DNA from: RBG-16-66-20 sp052386675
Lineage (GTDB): Bacteria; Pseudomonadota; Gammaproteobacteria; Burkholderiales; SG8-39
DNA: 64,000 bases
Direction of reading: 5' to 3'
Assembly (NCBI GenBank): GCA_052386675.1
Contig: JBQTJX010000001.1
Coordinates: forward strand, 1-64,000
Positions 1 through 8,371 of the stretch are shown here, one piece after another. Position numbers and translations under genes: made by a program. Below the pieces are notes generated by a model that had not been told where the DNA came from, searched no databases, and saw nothing but the letters and a program-made list of their open reading frames with translations. The first letter of the stretch is position 1. Each line of letters opens with the position of its first letter.

Positions 1-780
1 GGCGAGGTGAAGCTGAACGGCTTGCGCATCGACAACCTGCCCGAAAGCGAAAAACGCAAGGTGCGCGGGCGCGAGATCGGCGCGATTTTCCAGGACCCGC
101 TCACCTCGCTCAACCCGCTCTACACCATCGGCACGCAGCTCGTCGAGACGATCCAGACGCACCTCGATCTCGGGCCGGGGCAGGCGCGCGAACGCGCGCT
201 CGCCCTGCTGCGCGAAGTCGGGATCCCGGCCCCCGAGAGCCGCATCGACCACTACCCGCACCAGTTCTCGGGCGGCATGCGCCAGCGGGTCGTGATCGCG
301 CTCGCGCTGTGCGCCGAGCCGCGGCTGGTGATCGCCGACGAGCCGACCACGGCGCTCGACGTCTCGATCCAGGCGCAGATCATCCAGCTCCTGAAGCGCC
401 TCGCGCGCGAGCGCGGCACCGCGGTGATGCTGATCACGCACGACATGGGCGTGATCGCGGAAACCGCGGACCGGGTGGCGGTGATGTACGCGGGCCGGAT
501 CGCCGAGATCGGGCCGGTGCGCGAGGTGATCCATGCGCCGCGCCACCCTTACACGGTGGGCCTGATGGGCTCGATCCCCAAGATCGGCGCGGGGGTCGGC
601 AAGCGCCACGCGCGCCTGGTGCAGATCGAGGGCGCGATGCCGCGCCTGAACGCGATCCCGCCGGGCTGCGCCTACAACCCGCGCTGCCCGAAGCGCTTCG
701 AGCGCTGCCTGCGCGAGCGCCCCGAGCCGGTCCAGGCGGGCGGCAATCTCGTCGCCTGCTGGCTGCACGTCCATGACTGA
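1..780 (+). CDS. Peptide ABC transporter ATP-binding protein (DppD/OppD family), 5' truncated
   Basis: ATPase subunit that would power import of di- or oligopeptides through an inner-membrane ABC permease. The reading frame is open from base 1 and the Walker A loop is not present, so the gene begins upstream of the window. Visible motifs in order are the Q-loop region FQDPLTSLNPL, the ABC signature FSGGMRQR, Walker B with LVIADEPTTALDV, and the switch histidine in LITHDMGV. The C-terminal part ends with the cysteine-containing PPGCAYNPRCPKRF stretch, which is typical of the oligopeptide-transporter C-terminal domain. It overlaps the next ATPase gene by 8 bases (ATGACTGA), as expected for a D/F ATPase pair in one operon. 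Substrate cannot be told from the sequence. Confidence 0.93.
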   Translation, partial: GEVKLNGLRIDNLPESEKRKVRGREIGAIFQDPLTSLNPLYTIGTQLVETIQTHLDLGPGQARERALALLREVGIPAPESRIDHYPHQFSGGMRQRVVIALALCAEPRLVIADEPTTALDVSIQAQIIQLLKRLARERGTAVMLITHDMGVIAETADRVAVMYAGRIAEIGPVREVIHAPRHPYTVGLMGSIPKIGAGVGKRHARLVQIEGAMPRLNAIPPGCAYNPRCPKRFERCLRERPEPVQAGGNLVACWLHVHD

Positions 781-1780
781 AGCGGCGCTCTCGCCCCTGC
801 TGCGCCTTGAGGAGGTCGGGCGCGATTTCGACGTCTCGCGGCCCTGGCTCAACCGCGTGCTCGAGGGCCTGCCGCGCCAGCTGCTGCGCGCGGTGGACAG
901 CGTGACCCTCGATGTTCGCCGTGGCGAGACCATGGCCCTGGTCGGGGAATCCGGCTGCGGTAAGTCCACGGTGGCGCGCCTCATCGTCGGGCTCTACCAG
1001 CCCTCGCGCGGGCGCATCGAATTCGATGGCGTGGAGATCACCAGTCGGTCCGCGCGCGCCGAGACCAGGCAGGTCCGGCGGCGCATGCAGATGATCTTCC
1101 AGGACCCCTACGCCAGCCTGAATCCGCGCTGGCGCGTGCGCGAGGTGGTGGCCGAGCCGCTGCGCGTGCTCGGGCTCGCCTCGACCGAAGCCGAAATCGA
1201 CCGTCGCGTCGGCGAGCTGCTGGGACAGGTCGGCCTTGCCGCGCAGGACGGCGAGAAATACCCGCACGAATTCTCCGGCGGCCAGCGCCAGCGCATTTCC
1301 ATCGCCCGCGCGCTTGCCGGAAAGCCGGAGTTCCTGGTGTGCGACGAGCCCACCTCGGCGCTCGACGTGTCGGTGCAGGCGCAGATCCTCAACCTGATGA
1401 CCGACCTGCAGGAAGAGCTCGGCCTCACCTACCTCTTCATCTCCCACAACCTCGCGGTGGTGTCCCACATCGCCGACCGCATCGGCGTCATGTACCTGGG
1501 CCGGCTGGTCGAGGTGGCCGACGCGCAGGAGCTGTTCGCGCGCCCCCGGCATCCCTACACCCGCATGCTGCTCGACGCGGTGCCCGACCTGGAAATGAGC
1601 GGCAAGCAGCGCACGCCGGTTGCGGGCGAAGTGCCCAACCCGCTGTCGCCGCCTTCGGGGTGCGCGTTCCATCCGCGTTGCCCGCATGCCAATGACAGGT
1701 GCAAGACCGAGAAGCCAGCCACGCTCCCATCGGGCACGGCAACAGTGGCCTGCCACGCGGTCCAGGAAGGGCGAATCTAA
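773..1780 (+). CDS. Peptide ABC transporter ATP-binding protein (DppF/OppF family)
   Basis: Second ATPase of the peptide importer, 335 residues. Walker A GESGCGKST lies at residues 58-66. The Q-loop is in FQDPYASLNPRW, the signature in FSGGQRQRIS, and Walker B in VCDEPTSALDVS, followed by the H-loop SHNLAVV. The C-terminus has the oligopeptide-transporter tail with GCAFHPRCPHANDRC. The start overlaps the stop of the preceding ATPase, so the two are probably translationally coupled. It is the last gene of its operon: the next gene is on the opposite strand and a pair of palindromic repeats lies between them. Confidence 0.94.
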   Translation: MTEAALSPLLRLEEVGRDFDVSRPWLNRVLEGLPRQLLRAVDSVTLDVRRGETMALVGESGCGKSTVARLIVGLYQPSRGRIEFDGVEITSRSARAETRQVRRRMQMIFQDPYASLNPRWRVREVVAEPLRVLGLASTEAEIDRRVGELLGQVGLAAQDGEKYPHEFSGGQRQRISIARALAGKPEFLVCDEPTSALDVSVQAQILNLMTDLQEELGLTYLFISHNLAVVSHIADRIGVMYLGRLVEVADAQELFARPRHPYTRMLLDAVPDLEMSGKQRTPVAGEVPNPLSPPSGCAFHPRCPHANDRCKTEKPATLPSGTATVACHAVQEGRI

Positions 1781-1797
1781 GAGGTTTTGCCTTTATC

Positions 1798-1839
1798 CGA
1801 TCGCTTCGTTTCCGGCTTTATCGGAAACGAAGCGAAACC
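1798..1839 (+). repeat. REP-like palindromic repeat, copy A
   Basis: A 42-base unit that folds into a perfect 14-bp stem (1801-1814 with 1822-1835) around a 7-base loop. A second unit in opposite orientation, 37/42 identical, lies at 1894-1935. The pair sits between two convergent genes, a usual place for REP/REPIN elements and for bidirectional transcription stops. No run of T follows the stem, so it is not a standard intrinsic terminator. Confidence 0.75.
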
Positions 1840-1893
1840 AGGCGGACGCATCGCGCCATCGGTTGATCGACGCAAGGCACAAGTGATCACGAG

Positions 1894-1935
1894 GGTTTCG
1901 CTGCTTTTCCGATAAGGCCGGAAAAGCAGCGATCG
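1894..1935 (-). repeat. REP-like palindromic repeat, copy B (inverted)
   Basis: Inverted copy of the unit at 1798-1839. Its 14-bp stem pairs 1898-1911 with 1919-1932 around a 7-base loop. Against copy A it differs at five positions. Four of these form two compensated base-pair changes in the stem (T-A to G-C and G-C to T-A) and one is in the loop, so the hairpin is kept while the sequence drifts. Confidence 0.75.
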
Positions 1936-1963
1936 TATAAAACCGGGAGGCGTGCGCGGTGCT

Positions 1964-4096
1964 CTACCGCCCAAACAACCCCTTGATCTTGCTTCCAACG
2001 TCGCCGGTGCTCTTCTTCACGGTATCCGTAACACTGCCCGCGGCCTTTCCGAGCGCGCCACCCGAAGCCCCCAGCAGCGCGGTGTAGTCCACGTTCCAGT
2101 CCGGCTTGTCCAGCGCCCCGGTGAGCTTCACCGGGATGGTGATGCCCGTCAGGTCCTTGGCCTCGCGCCCGCCCTGCCCCTTGGTGGTGGCGGCGAGGGT
2201 CGCCTTGGCCAGGTAGTCGATGGTGTTGTTGCCAATGTCCAGGTTGCCGGCGCCGCCCAGGCGCACGAACGGCGAGGCGGCCTTGAGGTCGTCGTTGCGC
2301 GCCACGCCGTTCTTGATGGCGAAGCTGGCGCTCATCTCGGAGAAGTCGGTCTTCTGCGACGGGTCGGGCTTGGTCTGCTTGGCGCCGAGGGCGGATTTCA
2401 GGTTGCGGGCGCTGTCGGCGAGGTTGATGCCCTTGATGGCGCCGTCCTTCACCTCCACCTTCACCGCGCCGGCGAGCGCCTTCTTCAGCGCCGGCACCGT
2501 CGTCCCGGTGGTCTGCACGTCCACCGTCACGTTGCCTTTGCCGTCCATGACGTCTTTCTGCGCCGCGTCGCGCAACAGGGGCCCGAGCGCCACGTTCTGC
2601 AGGGTCTCCTTGACTGCGATGCGGTTGCCGTTCGCGTCGGCGGCGATGGCGCCCGAGACGGTGCCGCCGTAGAGGTTGGCCGAGTGCGGCGAAATCTCCA
2701 GCTTGCCGCCCGCGAGCTTCACCTCTGCCTTCACGTTCTGCATCTTGACGCGCTTGGCGGTCAGGTCGCCGATGGCGATTTTCCCACTCACCGTCTTGCC
2801 CTTGAGCGGCGACAGGTCCACCTGGTCGTCGCCCTTCTTCGCCGGTTCCTTCGATTCGGCCGGGATGTAGCGGTCCAGGTTCAGCTTGTCGATGGCAACG
2901 TCGAAGGTGGCGGCGAGCGGCTCGAACTTCGTGGCCCCCAGCTTCGCCTTGATGGTGGATTCGTCGAACTTCGTCGACAGGTCGACCGACGCGTCCTGCT
3001 TGCCGAGGTCCGCCTTCACCGCGGCCTGGATCGGCAGCGTCACCGTCTTCTGCGGGATCGACGGCCCGGCGAAAGTCAGGTTGGCGGCGATCTTCGGCAG
3101 TTCCCAGGTGCGCGCTTGCAGGTTGCCCTTGACCGGCGTGGAGACCTTGCCCTTGACGCTGTTGCCCGAGGCGCTGGCGTCGATGTCCAGGGCCACGGCG
3201 GCAAGCGACAGGTCGCGCGCGCTGCCCTGGATACCCTCGACGCGGAATACAAGGTTGACATTGCGCTGCGGCCCCTTCACCTGCACCGTGCCCTTCACTT
3301 CCGAGCCCGATGCCTTCGCGGGCGTGATTTCCACTTTCGGCGCGGCAAACTCCGCCGCCAGCGTGTCCTGGTCCAGGCGCCCCTTGGCGCCGAAGGTGAA
3401 ACCGTCGAAGGCGATCTCCTGGCGCGCGAGGTCGAAGCGCAGGGCGCCGGCCATTTTCGCGCTCAGGTCCATCTCGGGCTTCTTGCCCGTGATGCGCGCC
3501 GACAGGGAGACTGGCCCGGGCGCGCTGCCATCCAGCCTTCCGGTCTTGAAGTTGAAGTCCGAGATCCGGGCTTCCTGCCCGGTGGCCTCGTCGCGATAGC
3601 TCAGGTCCATCCGCTCCACGTTGATCTCCGATATCCGCAGCTTCGGCGGATCCCGGTGCTCGTCGCGCCCCGCCTTGTCCGTTGTCTGCGTCCCGCCCTT
3701 GCCGTCCCCGGCAAGGTCGGCGAAATTCATCCGGCCGTCCTTGCCCTTGACCACGTTCACCTTCAGGCCGGCGACCTTCAGCACCTCCACCGCGGCCTCG
3801 CCCGAGAGCAACGGCATCGCCTTCACCGCCACCTCCGCAGAGTCGAGCGCCACGAACTGCTTGTCGCTGCCCGGCTCCGAGAGCGAGGTTTTGCCCAGCA
3901 CGATGCCGGCCACCGGGAACAGCTTCAGCGCCGGCGTGCCCTCGATGAGCAGGATCCTGTTCTTCTCCTTCATCATGCGCTCCAGGCGCGACTTGACGAA
4001 TGCGCCGTCCACAATCACCAGCGCGGCGCCGATGCCGAGCGCCGCAAGCAGGACCAGGCCGCCGATGCCATAGAGGACGAACTTGATGGCTTTCAT
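1964..4096 (-). CDS. AsmA family protein
   Basis: A 710-residue protein of the AsmA/TamB-like superfamily. These are inner-membrane-anchored periplasmic proteins linked to outer-membrane assembly and lipid transport. Residues about 5-27 form one membrane anchor (GIGGLVLLAALGIGAALVIV), followed by a short AsmA N-terminal part and a long repetitive beta-rich region of alternating hydrophobic strands. The start was chosen at the ATG of MKAIKFVLYG because the anchor follows directly; the open frame further upstream is only a shadow over the next gene. It overlaps the upstream 5'-nucleotidase gene by 4 bases (ATGA), so the two are co-transcribed. The exact cargo is unknown. Confidence 0.88.
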   Translation of the reverse strand: MKAIKFVLYGIGGLVLLAALGIGAALVIVDGAFVKSRLERMMKEKNRILLIEGTPALKLFPVAGIVLGKTSLSEPGSDKQFVALDSAEVAVKAMPLLSGEAAVEVLKVAGLKVNVVKGKDGRMNFADLAGDGKGGTQTTDKAGRDEHRDPPKLRISEINVERMDLSYRDEATGQEARISDFNFKTGRLDGSAPGPVSLSARITGKKPEMDLSAKMAGALRFDLARQEIAFDGFTFGAKGRLDQDTLAAEFAAPKVEITPAKASGSEVKGTVQVKGPQRNVNLVFRVEGIQGSARDLSLAAVALDIDASASGNSVKGKVSTPVKGNLQARTWELPKIAANLTFAGPSIPQKTVTLPIQAAVKADLGKQDASVDLSTKFDESTIKAKLGATKFEPLAATFDVAIDKLNLDRYIPAESKEPAKKGDDQVDLSPLKGKTVSGKIAIGDLTAKRVKMQNVKAEVKLAGGKLEISPHSANLYGGTVSGAIAADANGNRIAVKETLQNVALGPLLRDAAQKDVMDGKGNVTVDVQTTGTTVPALKKALAGAVKVEVKDGAIKGINLADSARNLKSALGAKQTKPDPSQKTDFSEMSASFAIKNGVARNDDLKAASPFVRLGGAGNLDIGNNTIDYLAKATLAATTKGQGGREAKDLTGITIPVKLTGALDKPDWNVDYTALLGASGGALGKAAGSVTDTVKKSTGDVGSKIKGLFGR

Positions 4097-5007
4097 GGTT
4101 TCACCCCGCCTTTGTTCGCGATGCCGAAAGGTACATGACCGGTGGCCACGTGCTGGCGGGCGGATTCCACATGCCCGCGCTGGTCGTCGAAATAGAAGTC
4201 CGGCTGGAAGGCCTTGAGGAACTCGCCCTTGTCCAGGCCGCCCAGGAACAGCGCCTCGTCCACAGAGATATTCCAGTCCACCAGCGTGCGCACCGCGCGT
4301 TCGTGCGCCGGCGCGCTGCGCGCGGTCACCAGCGCGGTGCGCAGGCGCATCGGCACATCGTGGCCCGCCGCGGCCTGCAGCCGGTGCAGCGCCTCCAGCA
4401 AAGGCTTGAAGGGCCCGGGTGGCAGCGGCTTGAGCGCGTGCACCGTCTCGTGCTTCGTGAACGCGTCCAGGCCCTCGCGCTGGTAGACACGCTCGGCCTC
4501 GTCGGAGAACAGGACCGCGTCGCCATCGAAGGCGATGCGCACCTCGTCGCCATGGCCGGCCGCCTGCGCGGACTCCGGCAGAACGCGCGCCGCCGGGAAG
4601 CGCGCATCGAGCGCGCCCATCACGTCCTGTTCGTTGGCCGACAGGAACAGGTTCGCGCGCAGCGCGTCCAGGTAGCGATAGGGGCTTCGCCCGCGCGTGA
4701 ACACCCCGCGCTCGATGCGCAGCCCGGCGCGCTCGGCCGAGCGGAATATGCGCAGGCCGGAGACCGGGTCGTTCTTGGACAGGACCACCACTTCCACGCG
4801 CTGCGCGTCGGCGCTGTTGAACGCGAGCAGCTTCTTCACCAGGCGGAAGGCGACGCCTTCCTTCGCCGGCACGTCGAGGCGCGAATACTGCAGGTCGATG
4901 TAGGCGCGCTCGCCCCGGGCGTCGAACACCCGGTTCTCCTCCTCGAAATCGAACAGCGCGCGGGAGGAGATCGCGACGACGAGCTTGCCTTCGACCGTGT
5001 AGGGCAT
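4093..5007 (-). CDS. 5'-nucleotidase (cytosolic type-I-like family)
   Basis: A 304-residue protein of the bacterial 5'-nucleotidase family related to eukaryotic cytosolic 5'-nucleotidase I, which dephosphorylates nucleoside monophosphates. It starts with the family-typical stretch KLVVAISSRALFDFEEENRV. Later come the conserved SKNDPVSGLRIFRS region, an FDGDAVLFSDEAERVY block that supplies HAD-like aspartates, and LFLGGLDKGEFLKAF near the C-terminus. Length and block order fit the family. It lies immediately upstream of the asmA-like gene with a 4-base overlap. Substrate preference cannot be read from the sequence. Confidence 0.88.
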   Translation of the reverse strand: MPYTVEGKLVVAISSRALFDFEEENRVFDARGERAYIDLQYSRLDVPAKEGVAFRLVKKLLAFNSADAQRVEVVVLSKNDPVSGLRIFRSAERAGLRIERGVFTRGRSPYRYLDALRANLFLSANEQDVMGALDARFPAARVLPESAQAAGHGDEVRIAFDGDAVLFSDEAERVYQREGLDAFTKHETVHALKPLPPGPFKPLLEALHRLQAAAGHDVPMRLRTALVTARSAPAHERAVRTLVDWNISVDEALFLGGLDKGEFLKAFQPDFYFDDQRGHVESARQHVATGHVPFGIANKGGVKP

Positions 5008-5067
5008 GGCGCCAGTTTAGCGTTTCGGGCGTAGACTTTGCGCGGCCACCCTGAATTCGCCCCCTCA

Positions 5068-6366
5068 ATGTCCCTGCTGCCCGACCCCCACCCGGAAGAC
5101 TCGCTGCCGCAAAGCGCGCAGACGCACGCGGAACTGGCGCGATTCCGGGTCGCCATGGACATGTCCGGCGACGCCATCTACCTGGTGGACCGCGAGAGCA
5201 TGCTCTTCGTGGACGTCAACCACACCGCCTGCACGCGCATGGGCTACAGCCGCGACGAACTGCTCAGGATGGGGCCGCAGGACCTGCTGACGAGCAGCCG
5301 GGAGGAAATCGAACGGCTCTACGACCAGGTCATCGCCGCGGGCGCCGCCGGCACGGTCATGGAGTCCTCCGCGCGCACCCGCGAAGGCCGCCTGTCGATC
5401 ACCGAGTTGCACCGTCGCGCGCTGCGCCTGGGCGGTCGCTGGATCATCGTCAGCATTGCGCGCGACATCACGCGGCGCAAGCAGACCGAGCAGGCGCTGC
5501 TGGAGAGCGAACTGCGGTTCCGCCTGACCTTCGAGCACGCCGGCTCCGGCATCGCGCACGTCGACCTGGACGGGCGCTTCCTGCAGGTCAACCTCAGCCT
5601 GTGCAGGATCCTCGGCTTTGCAAGGGAAGAATTCATTGGCCGCACGGTGAAGGAGTTCTCCCACCCCGAAGACCTCGACAAGACCGATGCCGCGCGCGGC
5701 CTGATGCGCGCGGGCAAGCTCGAATCGATTCGGGCGGAGAAACGCTACCTGCACAAGAACGGCGAAATCGTGTGGGTCGCCCTCACGGTCGCGCTCGCGC
5801 GCGACGCCGGCGGCGAGCCGATGTACGAGATCGCGGTGTTCGACGACATCACCGTGCACAAGCTCTCCGAGGCACGCATCCAGCGCGTCGCGCACCACGA
5901 CAGCCTGACCGGCCTGCCCAACCGGCTGCTGTTCAACGACCGGCTGCAGCAGGCACTCGCGCAGGCAAAGCGCAATTCCCGCCAGTTCGCGTTGCTGTAC
6001 CTTGACCTCGACCGCTTCAAGCCGGTCAATGACAGCTTCGGGCACGCCATCGGCGACGAACTCCTGGTCAATGCCGGCGCCAGGCTCCTGCGCCAGGTGC
6101 GCGAATCCGACACCGTGGCCCGCATCGGCGGCGACGAGTTCGCCGTGATCCTGGCCGACGTCGCCCGGCGGGACGACGCCGAGGCGGTGGCGAGGAAGAT
6201 CGCCGCCGCCATCGCCGCGCCGTTCCAGCTGGACGATCGCCGGCGGCGCGTCGAGATCGGGACCAGCGTGGGGATCGCGGTTTATCCGGCGGACGCACAG
6301 GACGCCGACGCGCTCGTCAAGTTCGCCGACCGGGCGATGTATCGCGCCAAGGAGGCGCGGGTTTGA
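5068..6366 (+). CDS. PAS-PAS-GGDEF diguanylate cyclase
   Basis: A 432-residue signalling protein that should make cyclic di-GMP. Two PAS sensor domains (about residues 25-145 and 150-265) are followed by a GGDEF domain. The active-site GGDEF is intact at residues 354-358, and an inhibitory-site RxxD (RESD, residues 345-348) sits five residues before it, so product feedback is expected. No membrane segment is visible, so the sensor is cytoplasmic; PAS ligands are not obvious. The ATG at 5068 was preferred to a TTG at 5038, which would only add ten residues without domain content. The gene diverges from the 5'-nucleotidase gene with a gap of about 60 bases, and tRNA-Gly follows on the other strand. 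Confidence 0.92.
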   Translation: MSLLPDPHPEDSLPQSAQTHAELARFRVAMDMSGDAIYLVDRESMLFVDVNHTACTRMGYSRDELLRMGPQDLLTSSREEIERLYDQVIAAGAAGTVMESSARTREGRLSITELHRRALRLGGRWIIVSIARDITRRKQTEQALLESELRFRLTFEHAGSGIAHVDLDGRFLQVNLSLCRILGFAREEFIGRTVKEFSHPEDLDKTDAARGLMRAGKLESIRAEKRYLHKNGEIVWVALTVALARDAGGEPMYEIAVFDDITVHKLSEARIQRVAHHDSLTGLPNRLLFNDRLQQALAQAKRNSRQFALLYLDLDRFKPVNDSFGHAIGDELLVNAGARLLRQVRESDTVARIGGDEFAVILADVARRDDAEAVARKIAAAIAAPFQLDDRRRRVEIGTSVGIAVYPADAQDADALVKFADRAMYRAKEARV

Positions 6367-6368
6367 AC

Positions 6369-6442
6369 TGGAGCGGGTGAAGGGAATCGAACCCTCGTAT
6401 GCAGCTTGGGAAGCTGCCGTTCTGCCATTGAACTACACCCGC
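6369..6442 (-). tRNA. tRNA-Gly (anticodon CCC)
   Basis: A 74-base tRNA on the minus strand with an encoded CCA end. The acceptor stem pairs GCGGGTG with CACCCGC. The anticodon arm is GCAGC-TTCCCAA-GCTGC, which gives anticodon CCC. The T-arm contains GGTTCGATTCC. It starts three bases after the diguanylate cyclase stop. Confidence 0.96.
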
Positions 6443-6470
6443 ACGGCCGGAATCATACAATGCGGGACCC

Positions 6471-6701
6471 ATGAAACTGATCCAGCGCATTCTTGCCGCC
6501 CTCATCGCGCTCGCGATTTTCGCCGCCGCGCTGGTGTTCGCCTCGATTGCACTTGGGGTGATCCTCGCCATCGCGCTCATCGCCTGGGCCTGGCTGACAT
6601 GGCGAGGGCGGAGTCGCCGGCCCGGACCGGGAGTCGTCGTCGAAGGCGAAGTCCGCCGGACGGTGGTGGTCGAGCGGATCGAGAAGCGCGACCCGCCCTG
6701 A
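6471..6701 (+). CDS. Small hydrophobic membrane protein, unknown function
   Basis: A 76-residue protein. Residues about 4-45 are almost entirely Ala/Ile/Leu/Val and can form one long or two closely spaced membrane helices. They are followed by a basic stretch (WRGRSRRPG) and an acidic/basic cytoplasmic tail ending in VERIEKRDPP. It lies 13 bases before thiS on the same strand and may be co-transcribed with the thiazole genes. I recognise no family, and I infer no role in thiamine synthesis from position alone. Confidence 0.6.
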   Translation: MKLIQRILAALIALAIFAAALVFASIALGVILAIALIAWAWLTWRGRSRRPGPGVVVEGEVRRTVVVERIEKRDPP

Positions 6702-6714
6702 TATCATCCGCACC

Positions 6715-6918
6715 ATGATCCAGGTGCTGGTAAACGGCGCGCAACAGCGGCTCGACGCCCCGCTCGCGGTAAGCGAACTGGTCGAGCGCATGGCGCTCGC
6801 AGGCCGGAAAATCGCGGTGGAACGCAATGGCGAGATCGTGCCGCGCAGCGCGCACGGCTCGACCCTGGTGACGGACGGCGACCGGCTGGAGATCGTGGTC
6901 GCGGTGGGCGGGGGCTGA
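6715..6918 (+). CDS. thiS: Sulfur carrier protein ThiS
   Basis: A 67-residue ubiquitin-fold sulfur carrier for thiazole synthesis. The C-terminus ends in Gly-Gly (VVAVGGG), whose last residue is adenylated and converted to a thiocarboxylate that donates sulfur to ThiG. The N-terminal IQVLVNGAQQRL strand and the typical 60-70 residue length fit the family. Only one base separates its stop from the thiG start, so the two are coupled. Confidence 0.95.
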   Translation: MIQVLVNGAQQRLDAPLAVSELVERMALAGRKIAVERNGEIVPRSAHGSTLVTDGDRLEIVVAVGGG

Positions 6919-6919
6919 C

Positions 6920-7720
6920 ATGGATTCGCTGGTCATCGCGGGAAAGGCCTACGGCTCCCGGCTCCTCGTGGGCACCGGCAAGTACAGGGATTTCGCGCAG
7001 ACGCGTGCCGCCATCGACGCCTCCGGCGCCGAAATTGTCACCGTCGCCATCCGCCGCACCAACATCGGCCAGACGAAGGGCGAGCCTTCGCTGCTGGAAT
7101 ACCTGCCGCCCTCGAAAATCACCTACCTGCCGAACACGGCGGGCTGCTACTCCGCGCAGGACGCGGTGCGCACGCTGCGCCTCGCGCGCGAACTGCTCGA
7201 TGGCCACGACCTGGTGAAGCTGGAAGTGCTGGGCGATGCCGAGTCGCTGTACCCGAACATGCCCGAGACCCTGTCCGCCGCGAACACGCTAGTGAAGGAG
7301 GGCTTCAAGGTGATGGTCTACTGCTCCGACGACCCGATCCAGGCCAGGATGCTGGAGGAAGCCGGCTGCGTCGCGGTGATGCCGCTCGCCTCGCTCATCG
7401 GCTCGGGCATGGGCATCCTCAACCCGTGGAACCTGCAACTCATCATCGAGCGCATCAAGGTGCCGGTGCTGGTGGACGCGGGCGTGGGCACGGCCTCGGA
7501 CGCGGCCATCGCCATGGAGTTGGGCTGCGACGGCGTGCTGATGAACACCGCCATCGCCGCGGCGAAGGACCCGGTGCTCATGGCCGGGGCGATGAAGAAG
7601 GCGGTCGAGGCCGGCCGCGAGGCGTTCCTCGCCGGGCGGATGCCGAAGAAGTTCTATACCGCCTCGCCCTCGTCGCCCAGCGAAGGCCGGATTTCTTCCT
7701 CGCAACCCAAGGCGGCTTGA
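6920..7720 (+). CDS. thiG: Thiazole synthase ThiG
   Basis: A 266-residue TIM-barrel enzyme that builds the thiazole phosphate ring of thiamine from 1-deoxyxylulose 5-phosphate, dehydroglycine and ThiS thiocarboxylate. Family blocks are the N-terminal SRLLVGTGKYRDF, the Schiff-base lysine region DLVKLEVLGD, MPLASLIGSGMGI, and the phosphate-binding VDAGVGTASDAAIAMELG and GVLMNTAIA motifs. It overlaps the trmB start by 4 bases. Confidence 0.96.
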   Translation: MDSLVIAGKAYGSRLLVGTGKYRDFAQTRAAIDASGAEIVTVAIRRTNIGQTKGEPSLLEYLPPSKITYLPNTAGCYSAQDAVRTLRLARELLDGHDLVKLEVLGDAESLYPNMPETLSAANTLVKEGFKVMVYCSDDPIQARMLEEAGCVAVMPLASLIGSGMGILNPWNLQLIIERIKVPVLVDAGVGTASDAAIAMELGCDGVLMNTAIAAAKDPVLMAGAMKKAVEAGREAFLAGRMPKKFYTASPSSPSEGRISSSQPKAA

Positions 7721-8370
7721 ACCCTCGCAGGATCCGCAGCTACGTCCTGCGCCAGGGCAGGACCACGCCTTCCCAGCAGCGCGCGCTCGACGAGCTGTTC
7801 CCCCGCTTCGGCATCGCGTTCGCCGCCGCGCCCGTCGACGCGAAAGCGATGTTCGGCCGCGCCGCACCGCTGGTGCTGGAGATCGGCTCGGGCATGGGCG
7901 AGACCACCGCCGCCATCGCGCATGCGCACCCGGAGACCGATTTCATCGCCGTCGAGGTGCACGGCCCGGGTGTCGGCAGCCTCCTGAAGAAGATCGAGGA
8001 ACTGGACCTGAAGAACCTGCGCATTGTCCGGCACGACGCGGTCGAGGTCCTGGAGAGCATGATCCCCGACGGGACGCTCGCCGGCATCCATCTCTTCTTC
8101 CCCGATCCCTGGCCCAAGAAGCGCCACCACAAGCGCCGCCTGGTGCAGCCGGAGCTGGCCGCCCTGATGGCGCGCAGGCTCGCGGCAGGCGGTGTCCTGC
8201 ACGCCGCGACAGACTGGGTGGAGTACGCCGAGCACATGGAAATCGTGCTCGGCGCCGAGCCGCTGCTGGAGCGCCTGCCTGCGGGCGCCTCGAGGCCGAT
8301 GACCAAGTTCGAACGCCGGGGGCTCAAGCTCGGCCACGAGGTGCGCGACCTCTACTACCGGCGGCGCTGA
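7717..8370 (+). CDS. trmB: tRNA (guanine-N7)-methyltransferase TrmB
   Basis: A 217-residue SAM-dependent enzyme that methylates G46 in the variable loop of tRNAs. The SAM-binding motif LEIGSGMGE, the catalytic region FFPDPWPKKRHHKRR and the C-terminal TKFERRG block are all present. The start is a TTG at 7717 that overlaps the thiG stop as TTGA, giving an N-terminus NPRRIRSYVLRQGR that matches the family; no ATG lies nearby in frame. It converges on hemW with one base between the stops. Confidence 0.93.
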   Translation: MNPRRIRSYVLRQGRTTPSQQRALDELFPRFGIAFAAAPVDAKAMFGRAAPLVLEIGSGMGETTAAIAHAHPETDFIAVEVHGPGVGSLLKKIEELDLKNLRIVRHDAVEVLESMIPDGTLAGIHLFFPDPWPKKRHHKRRLVQPELAALMARRLAAGGVLHAATDWVEYAEHMEIVLGAEPLLERLPAGASRPMTKFERRGLKLGHEVRDLYYRRR

Positions 8371-8371
8371 G

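Noticed and set aside
1781..1963. CRISPR array or riboswitch in the repeat-bearing gap
   Set aside because: Only two units, inverted and not direct, with no spacers; no riboswitch core is visible.
1952..4138. Long plus-strand open frame (728 codons) antisense to the AsmA-like gene
   Set aside because: It is rich in Arg, Leu, His and Gly with no domain, and mirrors a real gene. Such shadow frames are common in G+C-rich DNA.
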